Source: Cetobacterium somerae ATCC BAA-474 (lineage in GTDB: Bacteria > Fusobacteriota > Fusobacteriia > Fusobacteriales > Fusobacteriaceae). Taken from it: a DNA stretch of 64,000 nt. The stretch covers positions 27,549 to 91,548 of the forward strand of contig NZ_KI518203.1 of NCBI RefSeq assembly GCF_000479045.1, in the 5' to 3' direction. The notes beneath the pieces were generated by a model. That model was not told where the DNA came from. It was given only the letters and a program-made list of their open reading frames with translations, and did no database searches. Below are positions 17,420 to 26,295 of this stretch, in pieces. The first letter of the stretch is position 1. Each line of letters opens with the position of its first letter. The translations under genes were made by a program, and so were the position numbers.

Positions 17420-17562
17420 CTTTAAATAAATATTTCACGAAATAATTTTAGCATATTTGAATCTAAAATCAAAGTTTTTTTATTTTATTGATTTTATATA
17501 TGGAATTCTACACATTAATAGTATATAATTAAAACATCACATAATTTGCAGGAGGTAGTTTA

Positions 17563-18807
17563 ATGTTAAAATTTTTAAAAGATACAGATATTGATGTTTA
17601 CAATGCTATTGAAAAAGAGTTAGATAGACAAGAAAATGGTTTAGAACTTATTGCCTCGGAAAATTTTGTTTCAAAAAGTGTAATGGAAGCTGTTGGTTCA
17701 GCTATGACAAATAAATATGCCGAAGGGTATCCCAATAAACGTTATTATGGAGGGTGTGAGTTTGTAGATATAGTTGAAACTTTAGCTATTGAAAGAGCAA
17801 AAGAACTTTTTGGCGCAAAATTTGCTAATGTTCAAGCACACTCTGGTTCTCAAGCTAATATGGCAGCTTATAGAAGTTTGATAGATTTAGGTGACTGTAT
17901 TTTAGGAATGAGACTAGATCACGGTGGACATTTAACTCATGGTAAAAATGTTAATTTTTCTGGAAATGATTATAAAGTTATATCATACAGTGTAAAAAAA
18001 GATGATGAAAGAATTGACTATGATGAAATTAGAAAATTAGCTTTAGAAAATCAACCTAAACTTATTATCGCTGGAGCAAGCGCTTATCCTAGAACTATTG
18101 ACTTTAAAAAATTTAGAGAAATAGCTGATGAAGTTGGTGCTTACTTAGTTGTCGATATGGCTCATATTGCTGGACTTGTTGCAACTGGATTACATCCATC
18201 TCCGATTCCATATGCTCATATTACTACTAGCACAACACATAAGACTCTTAGAGGACCAAGAGGCGGGCTTATTTTAACAAATGATGAAGAGATTGCTAAA
18301 AAAATCGATAAGATTATATTTCCTGGTATTCAAGGTGGACCTTTAATGCATATTATAGCAGGTAAAGCTGTAGCCTTTAAAGAAGCTCTTTCACCAGAAT
18401 TTAAAAAATATCAAGAACAAGTTATAAAAAATGCTAAAGTTTTAGCAGACACATTAACTCAAAACGGAGTTAGAGTTGTCAGTGGAGGTACTGATAACCA
18501 TCTTATTCTTGTTGATCTTACAAATTTAGATATAACTGGAAAAGATGCTGAAAAAATATTAGAAAAAGTAAATATAACGGTTAATAAAAATGGAATTCCT
18601 TATGATACTAAAAGTCCTTTTGTTACAAGTGGAATCAGACTTGGTACTCCTGCTTTAACAACAAGAGGTATGAAAGAGAATGAGATGATTTTAATTGGAA
18701 ATTTAATTGTTACAGCTTTACAAAATAGTGATAATGATGAAATTCTTAAAAATATTATTGAAGATATTAAAATTCTTTGTAAAAAATTCCCTTTATATAA
18801 GGATTAA
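17563..18807 (+). CDS. glyA: Serine hydroxymethyltransferase
   Basis: Converts serine and tetrahydrofolate to glycine and 5,10-methylene-THF in the cytoplasm. 414 residues, the usual bacterial length. Hallmarks: [49 protein letters not shown] and the PLP lysine in [15 protein letters not shown] (K227). It has a strong AGGAGG ribosome site and a TATAAT box at 17524-17529. It is transcribed alone, divergent from the riboswitch-controlled deaminase. Confidence 0.98.
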   Translation: MLKFLKDTDIDVYNAIEKELDRQENGLELIASENFVSKSVMEAVGSAMTNKYAEGYPNKRYYGGCEFVDIVETLAIERAKELFGAKFANVQAHSGSQANMAAYRSLIDLGDCILGMRLDHGGHLTHGKNVNFSGNDYKVISYSVKKDDERIDYDEIRKLALENQPKLIIAGASAYPRTIDFKKFREIADEVGAYLVVDMAHIAGLVATGLHPSPIPYAHITTSTTHKTLRGPRGGLILTNDEEIAKKIDKIIFPGIQGGPLMHIIAGKAVAFKEALSPEFKKYQEQVIKNAKVLADTLTQNGVRVVSGGTDNHLILVDLTNLDITGKDAEKILEKVNITVNKNGIPYDTKSPFVTSGIRLGTPALTTRGMKENEMILIGNLIVTALQNSDNDEILKNIIEDIKILCKKFPLYKD

Positions 18808-18902
18808 AAGTTAAATAGTATCAATAAAATTTTGTTTTCTTGAATTTTTTTCAAATTTGTTTTATAATATAAGTAATTATTTATAGAATGGAGAAAAATA
18901 TT

Positions 18903-19244
18903 ATGACAAAATTACCAAATTGTCCTAAGTGTAATTCAGAGTACACTTACGAGGATGGAAATCTATTTGTTTGCCCAGAGTGTGCTTATGAATGGTCAAT
19001 GGAAGCTACTGAGGATGACTCAGACGACTCTCTTATTGTAAAGGATGCTAATGGAACTCTTTTAGCTGACGGTGATACAATCACTGTTATTAAAGATTTA
19101 AAAATCAAAGGAAGTTCTTCTGTTGTTAAAATTGGAACAAAAGTAAAAAACATAAGATTAGTTGAAGGAGATCATAACATCGATTGTAGAATTGATGGTA
19201 TTGGAGCTATGAAACTTAAATCTGAATTTGTAAAAAAAATCTAA
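18903..19244 (+). CDS. yjdM: YjdM/PhnA-family zinc-ribbon protein
   Basis: 113 residues. The N-terminus has a zinc ribbon ([26 protein letters not shown], two CxxC pairs), followed by the PhnA domain ([37 protein letters not shown]). The family was once linked to phosphonate use, but its function is unsettled. I chose the ATG at 18903 because GGAG lies 9 nt before it; the ATG at 18888 would overlap this ribosome site. Confidence 0.92.
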   Translation: MTKLPNCPKCNSEYTYEDGNLFVCPECAYEWSMEATEDDSDDSLIVKDANGTLLADGDTITVIKDLKIKGSSSVVKIGTKVKNIRLVEGDHNIDCRIDGIGAMKLKSEFVKKI

Positions 19245-19271
19245 GGTCGTATTTCTACGACCTTATTTTTA
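19245..19271 (+). terminator. Terminator after yjdM
   Basis: 7-bp stem GGTCGTA / TACGACC with a 4-nt loop followed by TTATTTTTA. It also faces the 3' end of the ArnT-like gene on the other strand. Confidence 0.8.
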
Positions 19272-19277
19272 TTCCTA

Positions 19278-20669
19278 TTACTTTTTAATTAAAATAGTAT
19301 ACTCTTTATTTGAATAAAGTTCCTCTAAACTTCTATCTGAAATATCTTTTTTATATTTCTTTTTAACTAAAAGTAATTCACCTTCGTTCATTTTACTTAA
19401 ATCCTCTAAAGGTATATTTTCTATTGAATTTTTATTTATTTCATTGGAAATATTTTTAGCATCTTCAAATCTATAACTATAAACCTTTTCACTGTTTTCT
19501 TTTAAAATCTCTATACTTTCTTTTATTGTAAAATTTTTATTATAGTATGGCAATAGTCCAGCACAAATAATTAATATCGTACAATTAATATATAATAAAA
19601 TTCTATAAACTTTTTCTTTTGATCCACTCCAAATTCTTTCAATAACTCTCAATGAAACTATAACTATACCATAGTAAAGAGGTAGTAAATAAATATCTAA
19701 TTTACCACTTATCAAACTAAAAAATACTAAATTTGGAACAAATAAACTAAATGCAATTTTATCAATCTTTTTCCATTTTTTTCTATTTTTTAAATTTCTT
19801 AAGCTTTTATAAAGTCCTACTATAAAAAATGGAGCTAGTGGTAAAGTTGTTAATGGTAGAAGTTTTAAATAGTAGTATATAGGTCTAGTATGTGTTTTTG
19901 CTTTAACAACTCTTCCTAAAGTTTCTTGCCCTAATATTAATCCTATATAACTTTTGCCCTCTGGAAAACTTAACATCATTAGAAACCAAATTCCTAAAAT
20001 AGTTACTATTATTCCTAATCCTAATAATAATCTCATTTTTTTTAGATAACTTAAATTATTATCTAAATATAAATAGAATAATATAGTTAACACAGGAATA
20101 ATAAAAGCAGCTCCTCCTTTTACTAAAACGCCCAAAGCTATGCAGCTATAAAAATAAATACTCTTATTTAATGATATCTCTTTTTTATCTGAATAAGATG
20201 AGAAAAAAAGATAAATACTTCCCATTATAAATGTTGTCATTAAAGTATCCATTCTCAATACTAGTGATACTCCAAATATATATGGCAATGTTATAAAAAT
20301 AGCAGTTGATATATATGCCATTTTTTCATTCCAGTATAATTTAGACAATTTAAAACCTAAAAAAGCAGTTATTCCTGCAGGAATAATATTTGCTATAATT
20401 AGAGAAATTGGATAAAAATTCTCTCTGGTTACATATCTAACTAAACCTAATATCCAAAAATAAATTGGAGGTTTATCTGGGTAAAGCTCTGTAAAATACT
20501 TAAGAATTATAAAATTTTTAGTTTCTACCATTTGTTCTGTTATTACAAAGTATTTTAATTCATTTCTAAGATCTGGAAATCTTAAAAAAGTTATCCCTAT
20601 AATTAAAGCAAAATAACCTATGAAAAATAGTTTGTATCTCTCTTTATATGTATCATCTTTAAATCTCAT
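19278..20669 (-). CDS. ArnT-like membrane glycosyltransferase (PMT_2/GT39-GT83 type)
   Basis: A 463-residue membrane protein with about 11-12 transmembrane segments. The N-terminal part has the ArnT-type pattern FPDLRNELKYFVITEQMVE followed by YPDKPPIYFWILGLV, which in ArnT forms the lipid-carrier and sugar site in the periplasm. It is the last gene of a five-gene operon with ugd (16 nt), a UDP-glucuronate epimerase, a LAB_N protein and a GT2 polyprenyl-phosphate transferase. The predicted role is transfer of a uronic acid sugar from undecaprenyl phosphate to lipid A or core. Confidence 0.83.
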   Translation of the reverse strand: MRFKDDTYKERYKLFFIGYFALIIGITFLRFPDLRNELKYFVITEQMVETKNFIILKYFTELYPDKPPIYFWILGLVRYVTRENFYPISLIIANIIPAGITAFLGFKLSKLYWNEKMAYISTAIFITLPYIFGVSLVLRMDTLMTTFIMGSIYLFFSSYSDKKEISLNKSIYFYSCIALGVLVKGGAAFIIPVLTILFYLYLDNNLSYLKKMRLLLGLGIIVTILGIWFLMMLSFPEGKSYIGLILGQETLGRVVKAKTHTRPIYYYLKLLPLTTLPLAPFFIVGLYKSLRNLKNRKKWKKIDKIAFSLFVPNLVFFSLISGKLDIYLLPLYYGIVIVSLRVIERIWSGSKEKVYRILLYINCTILIICAGLLPYYNKNFTIKESIEILKENSEKVYSYRFEDAKNISNEINKNSIENIPLEDLSKMNEGELLLVKKKYKKDISDRSLEELYSNKEYTILIKK

Positions 20670-20685
20670 ACCCTCTCCTTAATTT

Positions 20686-22008
20686 TTATCTTTGCCCTAC
20701 TGGATAGTATTTAAATAAAGATCTTACCTTACAGTTTTTAATATGAACATTTCTAAGATCAAAATAAAACTCACCTTTCATTCTCTCTTTTAATTCTTCT
20801 AAATTAATTCCTCTAAATTGATTCCATTCAGTTACTAAAACTACAGCATCTGATTTTTCACTAGCTTCATCTTCATCTTTGCAATACTGTATCTTATCTT
20901 TATATTTTTCTAATCTCCATTTTGTTTCCTCTATACCTTTAGGACAATACGCTTTTATTTTTGCACCATTTTCTATTAAACCCTTTATTATATCTAAACT
21001 TGGAGCATCTCTAACATCATCTGTATCTGGCTTGAAAGATAATCCTAATATACAAATAATCTTATTCTCTACACCATTCATCTCTTTAATTATCTTATCT
21101 ATTATTTTTTTCTTTTGTTTCTCATTTGCAGATATTGCTGCTGAAACAACACTCATATCTTCATCATATTCTTTTCCTATTTCAACAATTGCTCTTGTAT
21201 CTTTTGGAAAACATGATCCACCATATCCAGGTCCACAATGTAAAAACTTTGGAGATATTCTACCATCCATTCCCATAGCTTGAGCTATTTCTTGAGTATT
21301 TGCTCCAACTTTCTCAGCCAATAATGCCATCTCATTTATAAAAGATATTTTCACAGCTAAAAATGCATTTGATGCATACTTTATCATTTCTGATGTTCTC
21401 CTATTTGTAAAAACAAAAGGAGTTTTATTAATATATAAAACATCATATATTTTTTTCATTATTCCCAAAGCCTTTTTACTTTCAGTTCCTATAACAACTC
21501 TATCAGGTCTTAAGCAATCATTTACCGCTTTTCCTTCTCTTAAAAACTCAGGGTTTGAAACTACATCAAACTCTACATTTATTTTTCTTCCCATTAATTC
21601 ATTTTCAATAGTTTCCTCTACAAGATCTCCTGTTCCAACTGGTACAGTTGATTTATTAACAACTATTGCATACTTACTAATATTTTGACCAATATCCTTT
21701 GCGCACTGTAAAACATAAGTTAAATCCGCTGATCCATCATCTCCAGGAGGCGTTCCAACAGCTATAAAGATTACCTCTGCATCTCCTAGTGCATATTCTT
21801 TATTCGTTGTAAATTTTAATCTTCCTTCTAAAACATTTCTATCTAAAATCTCTTTTAATCCTGGTTCATATATTGGAAGTATCCCATTTTTTAGATTTTC
21901 AATTTTTTTCTCATCTATATCTAAACATATAACTTTATGACCAAATTCACTTAAAATTACACCTTGTACAAGTCCAACATATCCTGTTCCTATTACAGTT
22001 ATTTTCAT
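20686..22008 (-). CDS. ugd: UDP-glucose 6-dehydrogenase
   Basis: Oxidises UDP-glucose to UDP-glucuronate with two NAD+. 440 residues, standard length. NAD-binding GTGYVGLVQGVILSEFGH at the N-terminus, VVNKSTVPVGTGD, and the catalytic cysteine in HCGPGYGGSCFPKDT. It overlaps nothing but sits 1 nt from the epimerase gene, so the two are translated together; the epimerase would use its product. Confidence 0.97.
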   Translation of the reverse strand: MKITVIGTGYVGLVQGVILSEFGHKVICLDIDEKKIENLKNGILPIYEPGLKEILDRNVLEGRLKFTTNKEYALGDAEVIFIAVGTPPGDDGSADLTYVLQCAKDIGQNISKYAIVVNKSTVPVGTGDLVEETIENELMGRKINVEFDVVSNPEFLREGKAVNDCLRPDRVVIGTESKKALGIMKKIYDVLYINKTPFVFTNRRTSEMIKYASNAFLAVKISFINEMALLAEKVGANTQEIAQAMGMDGRISPKFLHCGPGYGGSCFPKDTRAIVEIGKEYDEDMSVVSAAISANEKQKKKIIDKIIKEMNGVENKIICILGLSFKPDTDDVRDAPSLDIIKGLIENGAKIKAYCPKGIEETKWRLEKYKDKIQYCKDEDEASEKSDAVVLVTEWNQFRGINLEELKERMKGEFYFDLRNVHIKNCKVRSLFKYYPVGQR

Positions 22009-22009
22009 T

Positions 22010-23047
22010 CTACTTTCCTCCTAAATACCACTTTACAAATTTGTCAATTCCATCATCAAATTTTGTAGTTGGCTTATATCCTAAAAGTTCTTTAGCTTTA
22101 TCTATACTTGCATAGGTTCTTTTTACATCTCCAGGTTGCATTGGTAGTCTCTCTATTACTGCCTCTTTACCCAAATATTTTTCAATTGTTTGTACCATTT
22201 TATTTAAAGAAATTGCATCTGATTCTCCTAAATTAATAACTTCATAAACATTTTCATGCTTCTCTAAATACTTTATCCCTTTTATAACACCATCGATTAT
22301 ATCATCAATATAAGTATAATCTCTATATGTTTCTCCATCTCCAAAGAATGGAATACCCTCATTTTTTAAAATTTTATCAACAAACTTATGAATAGCTAAG
22401 TCAGGTCTCTGTCTTGGCCCATAAACTGTGAAAAATCTAAATTGTAATGTATCTATATTGTATAGGTTAAAATAAACATGTCCAAATACTTCACAAGATT
22501 TTTTTGTTGCAGCATATGGAGATATTGCAAAATCAACTACATCTGTTTCTTTAAAAGGAACTACTTTATTATTACCATAAACTGAACTAGAAGAAGCTTG
22601 TATAAATTTTTTAACCCCATATTTTTTACAACACTCCAATAGATTTAAATACCCACCTACATTTACCTTTTCATATTCTAAAGGATTTTCTAAAGATGGT
22701 CTAACTCCAGCTAATCCTGCTAAATTTACAACCATATCTATTTTATTTTCATTAAATATCTTGTCTAAACTTTCAATATTTTTTAAATCACAGTACTCTA
22801 AAGAATAGTTGTTTGTATCTACTTTTTTTACTAGCATCTCTATTTTTTCTTCTTTTGTGTCTCTTGATAAAATCTCTACAAGATATTCAATTTTATTTAA
22901 ACTTTCTAAAACATTCTTTATTTTTATATCTTCTGAGTAAAAATTATGAAAATTATCTATTCCAATTACGCTATGTCCTAAACTTAACAATTTCTCTACT
23001 AAATGTGATCCTATAAATCCAGCTGCTCCTGTTACAATAATTTTCAT
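22010..23047 (-). CDS. UDP-glucuronate 4-epimerase-like SDR
   Basis: 345 residues, extended short-chain dehydrogenase. NAD site GAAGFIGSHLVEKL, the IDNFHNFYSEDIK segment and NLAGLAGVRPSLENP and FRFFTVYGPRQRPDLAIHKF resemble CapI-type UDP-glucuronate 4-epimerases. The catalytic Ser/Tyr/Lys set lies in SSSSVYG and SPYAATKK. With Ugd next to it, the predicted product is UDP-galacturonate. Epimerase specificity is inferred from sequence likeness and neighbours. Confidence 0.87.
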   Translation of the reverse strand: MKIIVTGAAGFIGSHLVEKLLSLGHSVIGIDNFHNFYSEDIKIKNVLESLNKIEYLVEILSRDTKEEKIEMLVKKVDTNNYSLEYCDLKNIESLDKIFNENKIDMVVNLAGLAGVRPSLENPLEYEKVNVGGYLNLLECCKKYGVKKFIQASSSSVYGNNKVVPFKETDVVDFAISPYAATKKSCEVFGHVYFNLYNIDTLQFRFFTVYGPRQRPDLAIHKFVDKILKNEGIPFFGDGETYRDYTYIDDIIDGVIKGIKYLEKHENVYEVINLGESDAISLNKMVQTIEKYLGKEAVIERLPMQPGDVKRTYASIDKAKELLGYKPTTKFDDGIDKFVKWYLGGK

Positions 23048-23329
23048 TTATCTTTCAACTCCTCTATTTTTTTTTATTAAATATATATTTCTTGAATAAA
23101 TAAGTACATTTGGTGCCTGCCCTAATATAAATACAGGGTCTTTTTTATATATTGCATAAATTAATAAAAAAATACTACCTGATAAACTAAATATCCAAAA
23201 TGAAAAAGGGATAACGCTCTTTTTAGCTTTCTCACTAGCCAACCACTGAATAATAAATCTCATTGAAAAAAGTCCTTGTCCAATAAAACCTATAATTAAA
23301 AAAATATTCCAATTTTCTACACTCATCAT
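23048..23329 (-). CDS. LAB_N-domain small membrane protein
   Basis: 93 residues with three hydrophobic segments. It matches the lipid-A-disaccharide synthase N-terminal (LAB_N) domain: IGFIGQGLFSMRFIIQWLASEKAKKSVIP, then FWIFSLSGSIFLLIYAIY and DPVFILGQAPNVLIYSRN. Stand-alone LAB_N proteins commonly accompany GT2 polyprenyl-phosphate glycosyltransferases. A role as membrane partner or flippase of the lipid-linked sugar is inference. Directly adjacent to the epimerase gene. Confidence 0.85.
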   Translation of the reverse strand: MMSVENWNIFLIIGFIGQGLFSMRFIIQWLASEKAKKSVIPFSFWIFSLSGSIFLLIYAIYKKDPVFILGQAPNVLIYSRNIYLIKKNRGVER

Positions 23330-23331
23330 AA

Positions 23332-24033
23332 CTATTCCTCTATTTTCCAGTTTAGCATTCTATTTTTCATCCATCTTACTGCAAAAACATCTTTAAAAGC
23401 TTTAAAGCCTCTTCCAAAAACTTTATATTTTGACTCTCCATGCAATCTATCATAATGCCTTACTGGTACCTCTATAACTTTATAACCCATATACTTTGCC
23501 AAAGTTGGTAAAAATCTATGCATTCCATTAAATAATTTATATGATTTAACAACTTCTTTTTTAAATAGTTTTAATGGACACCCTGTATCTTGAATATTAT
23601 CACCTGTTACAAAATTTCTAAATCCATTTCCAATTTTTGATGCTAACTTTCTTTTAAAACCATCCTCTCTAGTCGCCCTTCTTCCATTAACTACATCATA
23701 CTCTGGAATATGCTCTAAAAGTTTATAAACATCCTCAGGATCAGTCTGTAAATCTCCATCCATCATTAAAACTAAACTTCCTTGAGATTTTTGAAATCCA
23801 GTATCTATTGCCGCACTTTGACCATTATTTTTTGTAAAATGATAAACTTTTACATTTTTATTTTCTTCTCTTAATTTATTTAAGAGCTCATAACTTCCAT
23901 CAGTACTTCCATCATTTATAAAAATAATTTCATACTCTTTAAATCCTTTTTTAAAAGCTGCCTCAATTCTTTCTGCCATAGGAATAATGTTATCTTTTTC
24001 ATTGTAAACTGGTATTACTGCTGATATCTCCAT
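23332..24033 (-). CDS. GT2 polyprenyl-phosphate glycosyltransferase (DPM1/ArnC-like)
   Basis: 233 residues, no transmembrane anchor, so it is of the short DPM1 type. The GT-A fold is shown by ISAVIPVYNEKDNI, EIIFINDGSTDGSYELL, NNGQSAAIDTGF and the metal-binding LVLMMDGDLQTDPEDV. It would attach the UDP-uronic acid made by its neighbours to undecaprenyl phosphate on the cytoplasmic face. First gene of the operon, preceded by a promoter with 11-bp direct repeats. Confidence 0.9.
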   Translation of the reverse strand: MEISAVIPVYNEKDNIIPMAERIEAAFKKGFKEYEIIFINDGSTDGSYELLNKLREENKNVKVYHFTKNNGQSAAIDTGFQKSQGSLVLMMDGDLQTDPEDVYKLLEHIPEYDVVNGRRATREDGFKRKLASKIGNGFRNFVTGDNIQDTGCPLKLFKKEVVKSYKLFNGMHRFLPTLAKYMGYKVIEVPVRHYDRLHGESKYKVFGRGFKAFKDVFAVRWMKNRMLNWKIEE

Positions 24034-24057
24034 TGCTGCCTCCTTTTGTTTTTTTTA

Positions 24058-24094
24058 ATTATAAAGTTTAAAAGTAAATTTTTAGTAAATTTTT
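24058..24094 (-). promoter_or_regulatory. Activator-type promoter of the lipid A sugar operon
   Basis: Minus strand: AATTTACT-AAAAATTTACT with an 11-bp period (repeat units at 24084-24089 and 24073-24078), then 9 bp, then a perfect -10 TATAAT (24058-24063). There is no -35 box; the repeat takes its place. 11-bp direct repeats are typical for OmpR/PhoB-class response regulators. The divergent promoter at 24165-24196 has the same layout. Confidence 0.72.
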
Positions 24095-24164
24095 TAAAAT
24101 AAAACAAATACTGCTATAATATATACCTCACAATTATTCAATATACAAGTTTTTCAAATAAATT

Positions 24165-24196
24165 TTTACCATTTTTTTACTTTTTTGTTTTATAAT
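24165..24196 (+). promoter_or_regulatory. Activator-type promoter of the two-component operon
   Basis: TTTACC (24165-24170) and TTTACT (24176-24181) with an 11-bp period, then 9 bp, then -10 TATAAT (24191-24196). The unit, the period and the 9-bp gap to the -10 are identical to those of the divergent promoter at 24058-24094, so one regulator probably drives both. Confidence 0.72.
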
Positions 24197-24229
24197 ACAT
24201 ATAACAATTAATTTAAATGGAGGGAAGCT

Positions 24230-24907
24230 ATGTTAAAAAAGAATATACTTATTATTGAAGATGACCCTAAAATTAGAAGATATTTAGAATTAGAATTAGT
24301 TCATGAAGGATATAACATTGATTTAGCCGTGGATGGAAGTGATGGTTTAAAACTATTTAGAGAAAATAACTACGCTCTTATTCTTCTTGATTTAATGCTT
24401 CCTCATATGAGTGGTGAAGATGTTTGTAAAACTATTAGAAATGAATCTAATATACCAATTATAGTATTAACTGCTAAAGATGAAATTTTTAGCAAAATAA
24501 CTCTTTTAGATTTAGGGGCAGATGATTATATTACTAAACCATTTGTCATTGGAGAGCTTCTAGCTAGAATGAGAGTTATCTTTAGAAATAAACAATCTTT
24601 TACAGATAAAAAAATTTTAAAATTCGAAAATATATCTCTTAACTTAAATACAAAAGAGGTTCTTTTAGATGAAACTTTAATAACTTTAACTAAAACAGAA
24701 TACAATTTACTTCACTACTTAATGATTAATAAAAATTTAGTTTTAAGCAGAGAAAATATCTTAGAAAATGTTTGGGGATATGATTATTTTGGAGATGGAA
24801 AAATTATTGATATGTATATTAAAGCTCTTAGAAAAAAACTTGATCCTGATAGTAAATACATTAAAACTATTCGTGGATTTGGTTATTCATTAAAAAAGGA
24901 GGATTAA
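24230..24907 (+). CDS. OmpR/PhoB-family response regulator
   Basis: 225 residues. Receiver domain (about 1-120) with acidic pair in IIEDDPK, phospho-acceptor in LILLDLMLPHMSG, the switch threonine in IVLTAKD and lysine in YITKPF. C-terminal winged helix (about 130-225) with TKTEYNLLHYLMINKN, ENVWGYDYFGDGKIIDMYIKALRKKL and TIRGFGYSL. Followed after 1 nt by its sensor kinase. It probably binds the 11-bp direct repeats at both divergent promoters just upstream. Confidence 0.96.
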   Translation: MLKKNILIIEDDPKIRRYLELELVHEGYNIDLAVDGSDGLKLFRENNYALILLDLMLPHMSGEDVCKTIRNESNIPIIVLTAKDEIFSKITLLDLGADDYITKPFVIGELLARMRVIFRNKQSFTDKKILKFENISLNLNTKEVLLDETLITLTKTEYNLLHYLMINKNLVLSRENILENVWGYDYFGDGKIIDMYIKALRKKLDPDSKYIKTIRGFGYSLKKED

Positions 24908-24908
24908 T

Positions 24909-26255
24909 TTGAGAACCCTTTCAGGTACTTTAAAGAAAAGTTATTTTCAATTGATTTGTCTATTTACTATTGTTCTACTTTTATCACTATCTATTACTGG
25001 AAAATATTTAATTAATTCATCTAAACAATACTTAAGAAATGCTATGGGATTTTTAAAATATGAAATCTTAGAAGAAGTTAATTCAAAATCTATGGAAATT
25101 TTTACAGGTGATTTAGTCAACCAACTTTTTAGAGTAGAAAATCCTGCTCTTGATGATTTAGAAATAACAATAAAATATAAGGATTTAACTTATACAGAAA
25201 ATAAAAAGCAATTTCTTTTAGATTCTGCTGTTGAAGATAAGGTAAAAAATGTTCATTGGTATGATTATATGGTTTTAAAAAATGAACTGATTAATAAAGA
25301 TGGAGAAGTCTATACTGTTATTCTTGTAAAAAATTTAAGCGAAGAAAAAAATTTCTTCTTTGACATGATTTATATCTTTTTATCTGGATTATCCATTTGT
25401 ATAATTATATCTATCTTTGCTTTTACAAAATTATTAAAAAAAATAAAAAAACAACTTTCTTTATTAGAAAATATTAATTCGAATATTACTTTAGAAAACT
25501 TAAAAGTTATAAAACCTACAAATTATTTTAAAGAATTTGATAACATATTAGATTCATACGAAGATATGTTATTAAGACTTGATACACAAAATAAAAAACA
25601 AATTGAATTTGTTCATAATTCATCACATGAGCTAAAAACTCCTCTTTTTATAATTGGGGGATATATTGATATGATTAAGCGTTGGGGAAAAAAAGACCCT
25701 GAAATATTTAATGAAGCTTTAATATCTATTGAAGATGAAACTAAAAGTATGAATCTACTTATTGAAAAACTTTTATTTATTGCGAAAGAATCTGAAATCA
25801 AAAGTGAAAAAAATGAAGTTGAACTATCTGAAATTATTTTAGGATGTATCTCTAGCTTAAAACATCAATACCCTAAATCTAATATTAATTTTACTCCTGA
25901 GTATACAATTATTAAATCTGATGAGGGGTTAATTAAGTTATTAATAAAAAACATCTTGGAAAATTCTATTAAATATGGTAAAAATAACCCAGTTGATATA
26001 AGTATTACAAATAACGATGAACAAAAACAAGCTATTTTAACTATTAAAGATTATGGTATTGGAATGACTTCTGAAGAACTTCACCATATTTACGATCGAT
26101 TCTTTAGAGCAAATAAATCTCGTAGCAAAGAGATTCAAGGTCATGGTCTTGGTATGTCTATTGTTAAAAGAATTATAAATCTTTTAAATTTAGATATAAA
26201 AATTTCGAGTACCCCTAATATGGGAACAACTGTTCAAATATTTTTTAATCTATAA
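24909..26255 (+). CDS. Membrane sensor histidine kinase
   Basis: 448 residues, TTG start at 24909 with AGGAGG inside the end of the regulator gene. Two transmembrane helices (about 13-33 and 152-173) flank a periplasmic sensor domain of about 115 residues. The phospho-acceptor histidine is H240 in HNSSHELKTPLF; the ATPase domain has N-box IKNILENSIKYG, DYGIGMT, and GHGLGMSIVKRI. Cognate partner of the regulator just before it. The stimulus is not evident; context suggests envelope stress or cationic peptides by analogy with PmrAB. Confidence 0.95.
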   Translation: MRTLSGTLKKSYFQLICLFTIVLLLSLSITGKYLINSSKQYLRNAMGFLKYEILEEVNSKSMEIFTGDLVNQLFRVENPALDDLEITIKYKDLTYTENKKQFLLDSAVEDKVKNVHWYDYMVLKNELINKDGEVYTVILVKNLSEEKNFFFDMIYIFLSGLSICIIISIFAFTKLLKKIKKQLSLLENINSNITLENLKVIKPTNYFKEFDNILDSYEDMLLRLDTQNKKQIEFVHNSSHELKTPLFIIGGYIDMIKRWGKKDPEIFNEALISIEDETKSMNLLIEKLLFIAKESEIKSEKNEVELSEIILGCISSLKHQYPKSNINFTPEYTIIKSDEGLIKLLIKNILENSIKYGKNNPVDISITNNDEQKQAILTIKDYGIGMTSEELHHIYDRFFRANKSRSKEIQGHGLGMSIVKRIINLLNLDIKISSTPNMGTTVQIFFNL

Positions 26256-26295
26256 AATTTCTACTATATTTTTAAAACTTAAGGAGGATTTTCTC

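Noticed and set aside
20879..21283. Plus-strand open frame of 134 codons within ugd
   Set aside because: Antisense shadow of ugd, whose translation carries all active-site motifs.
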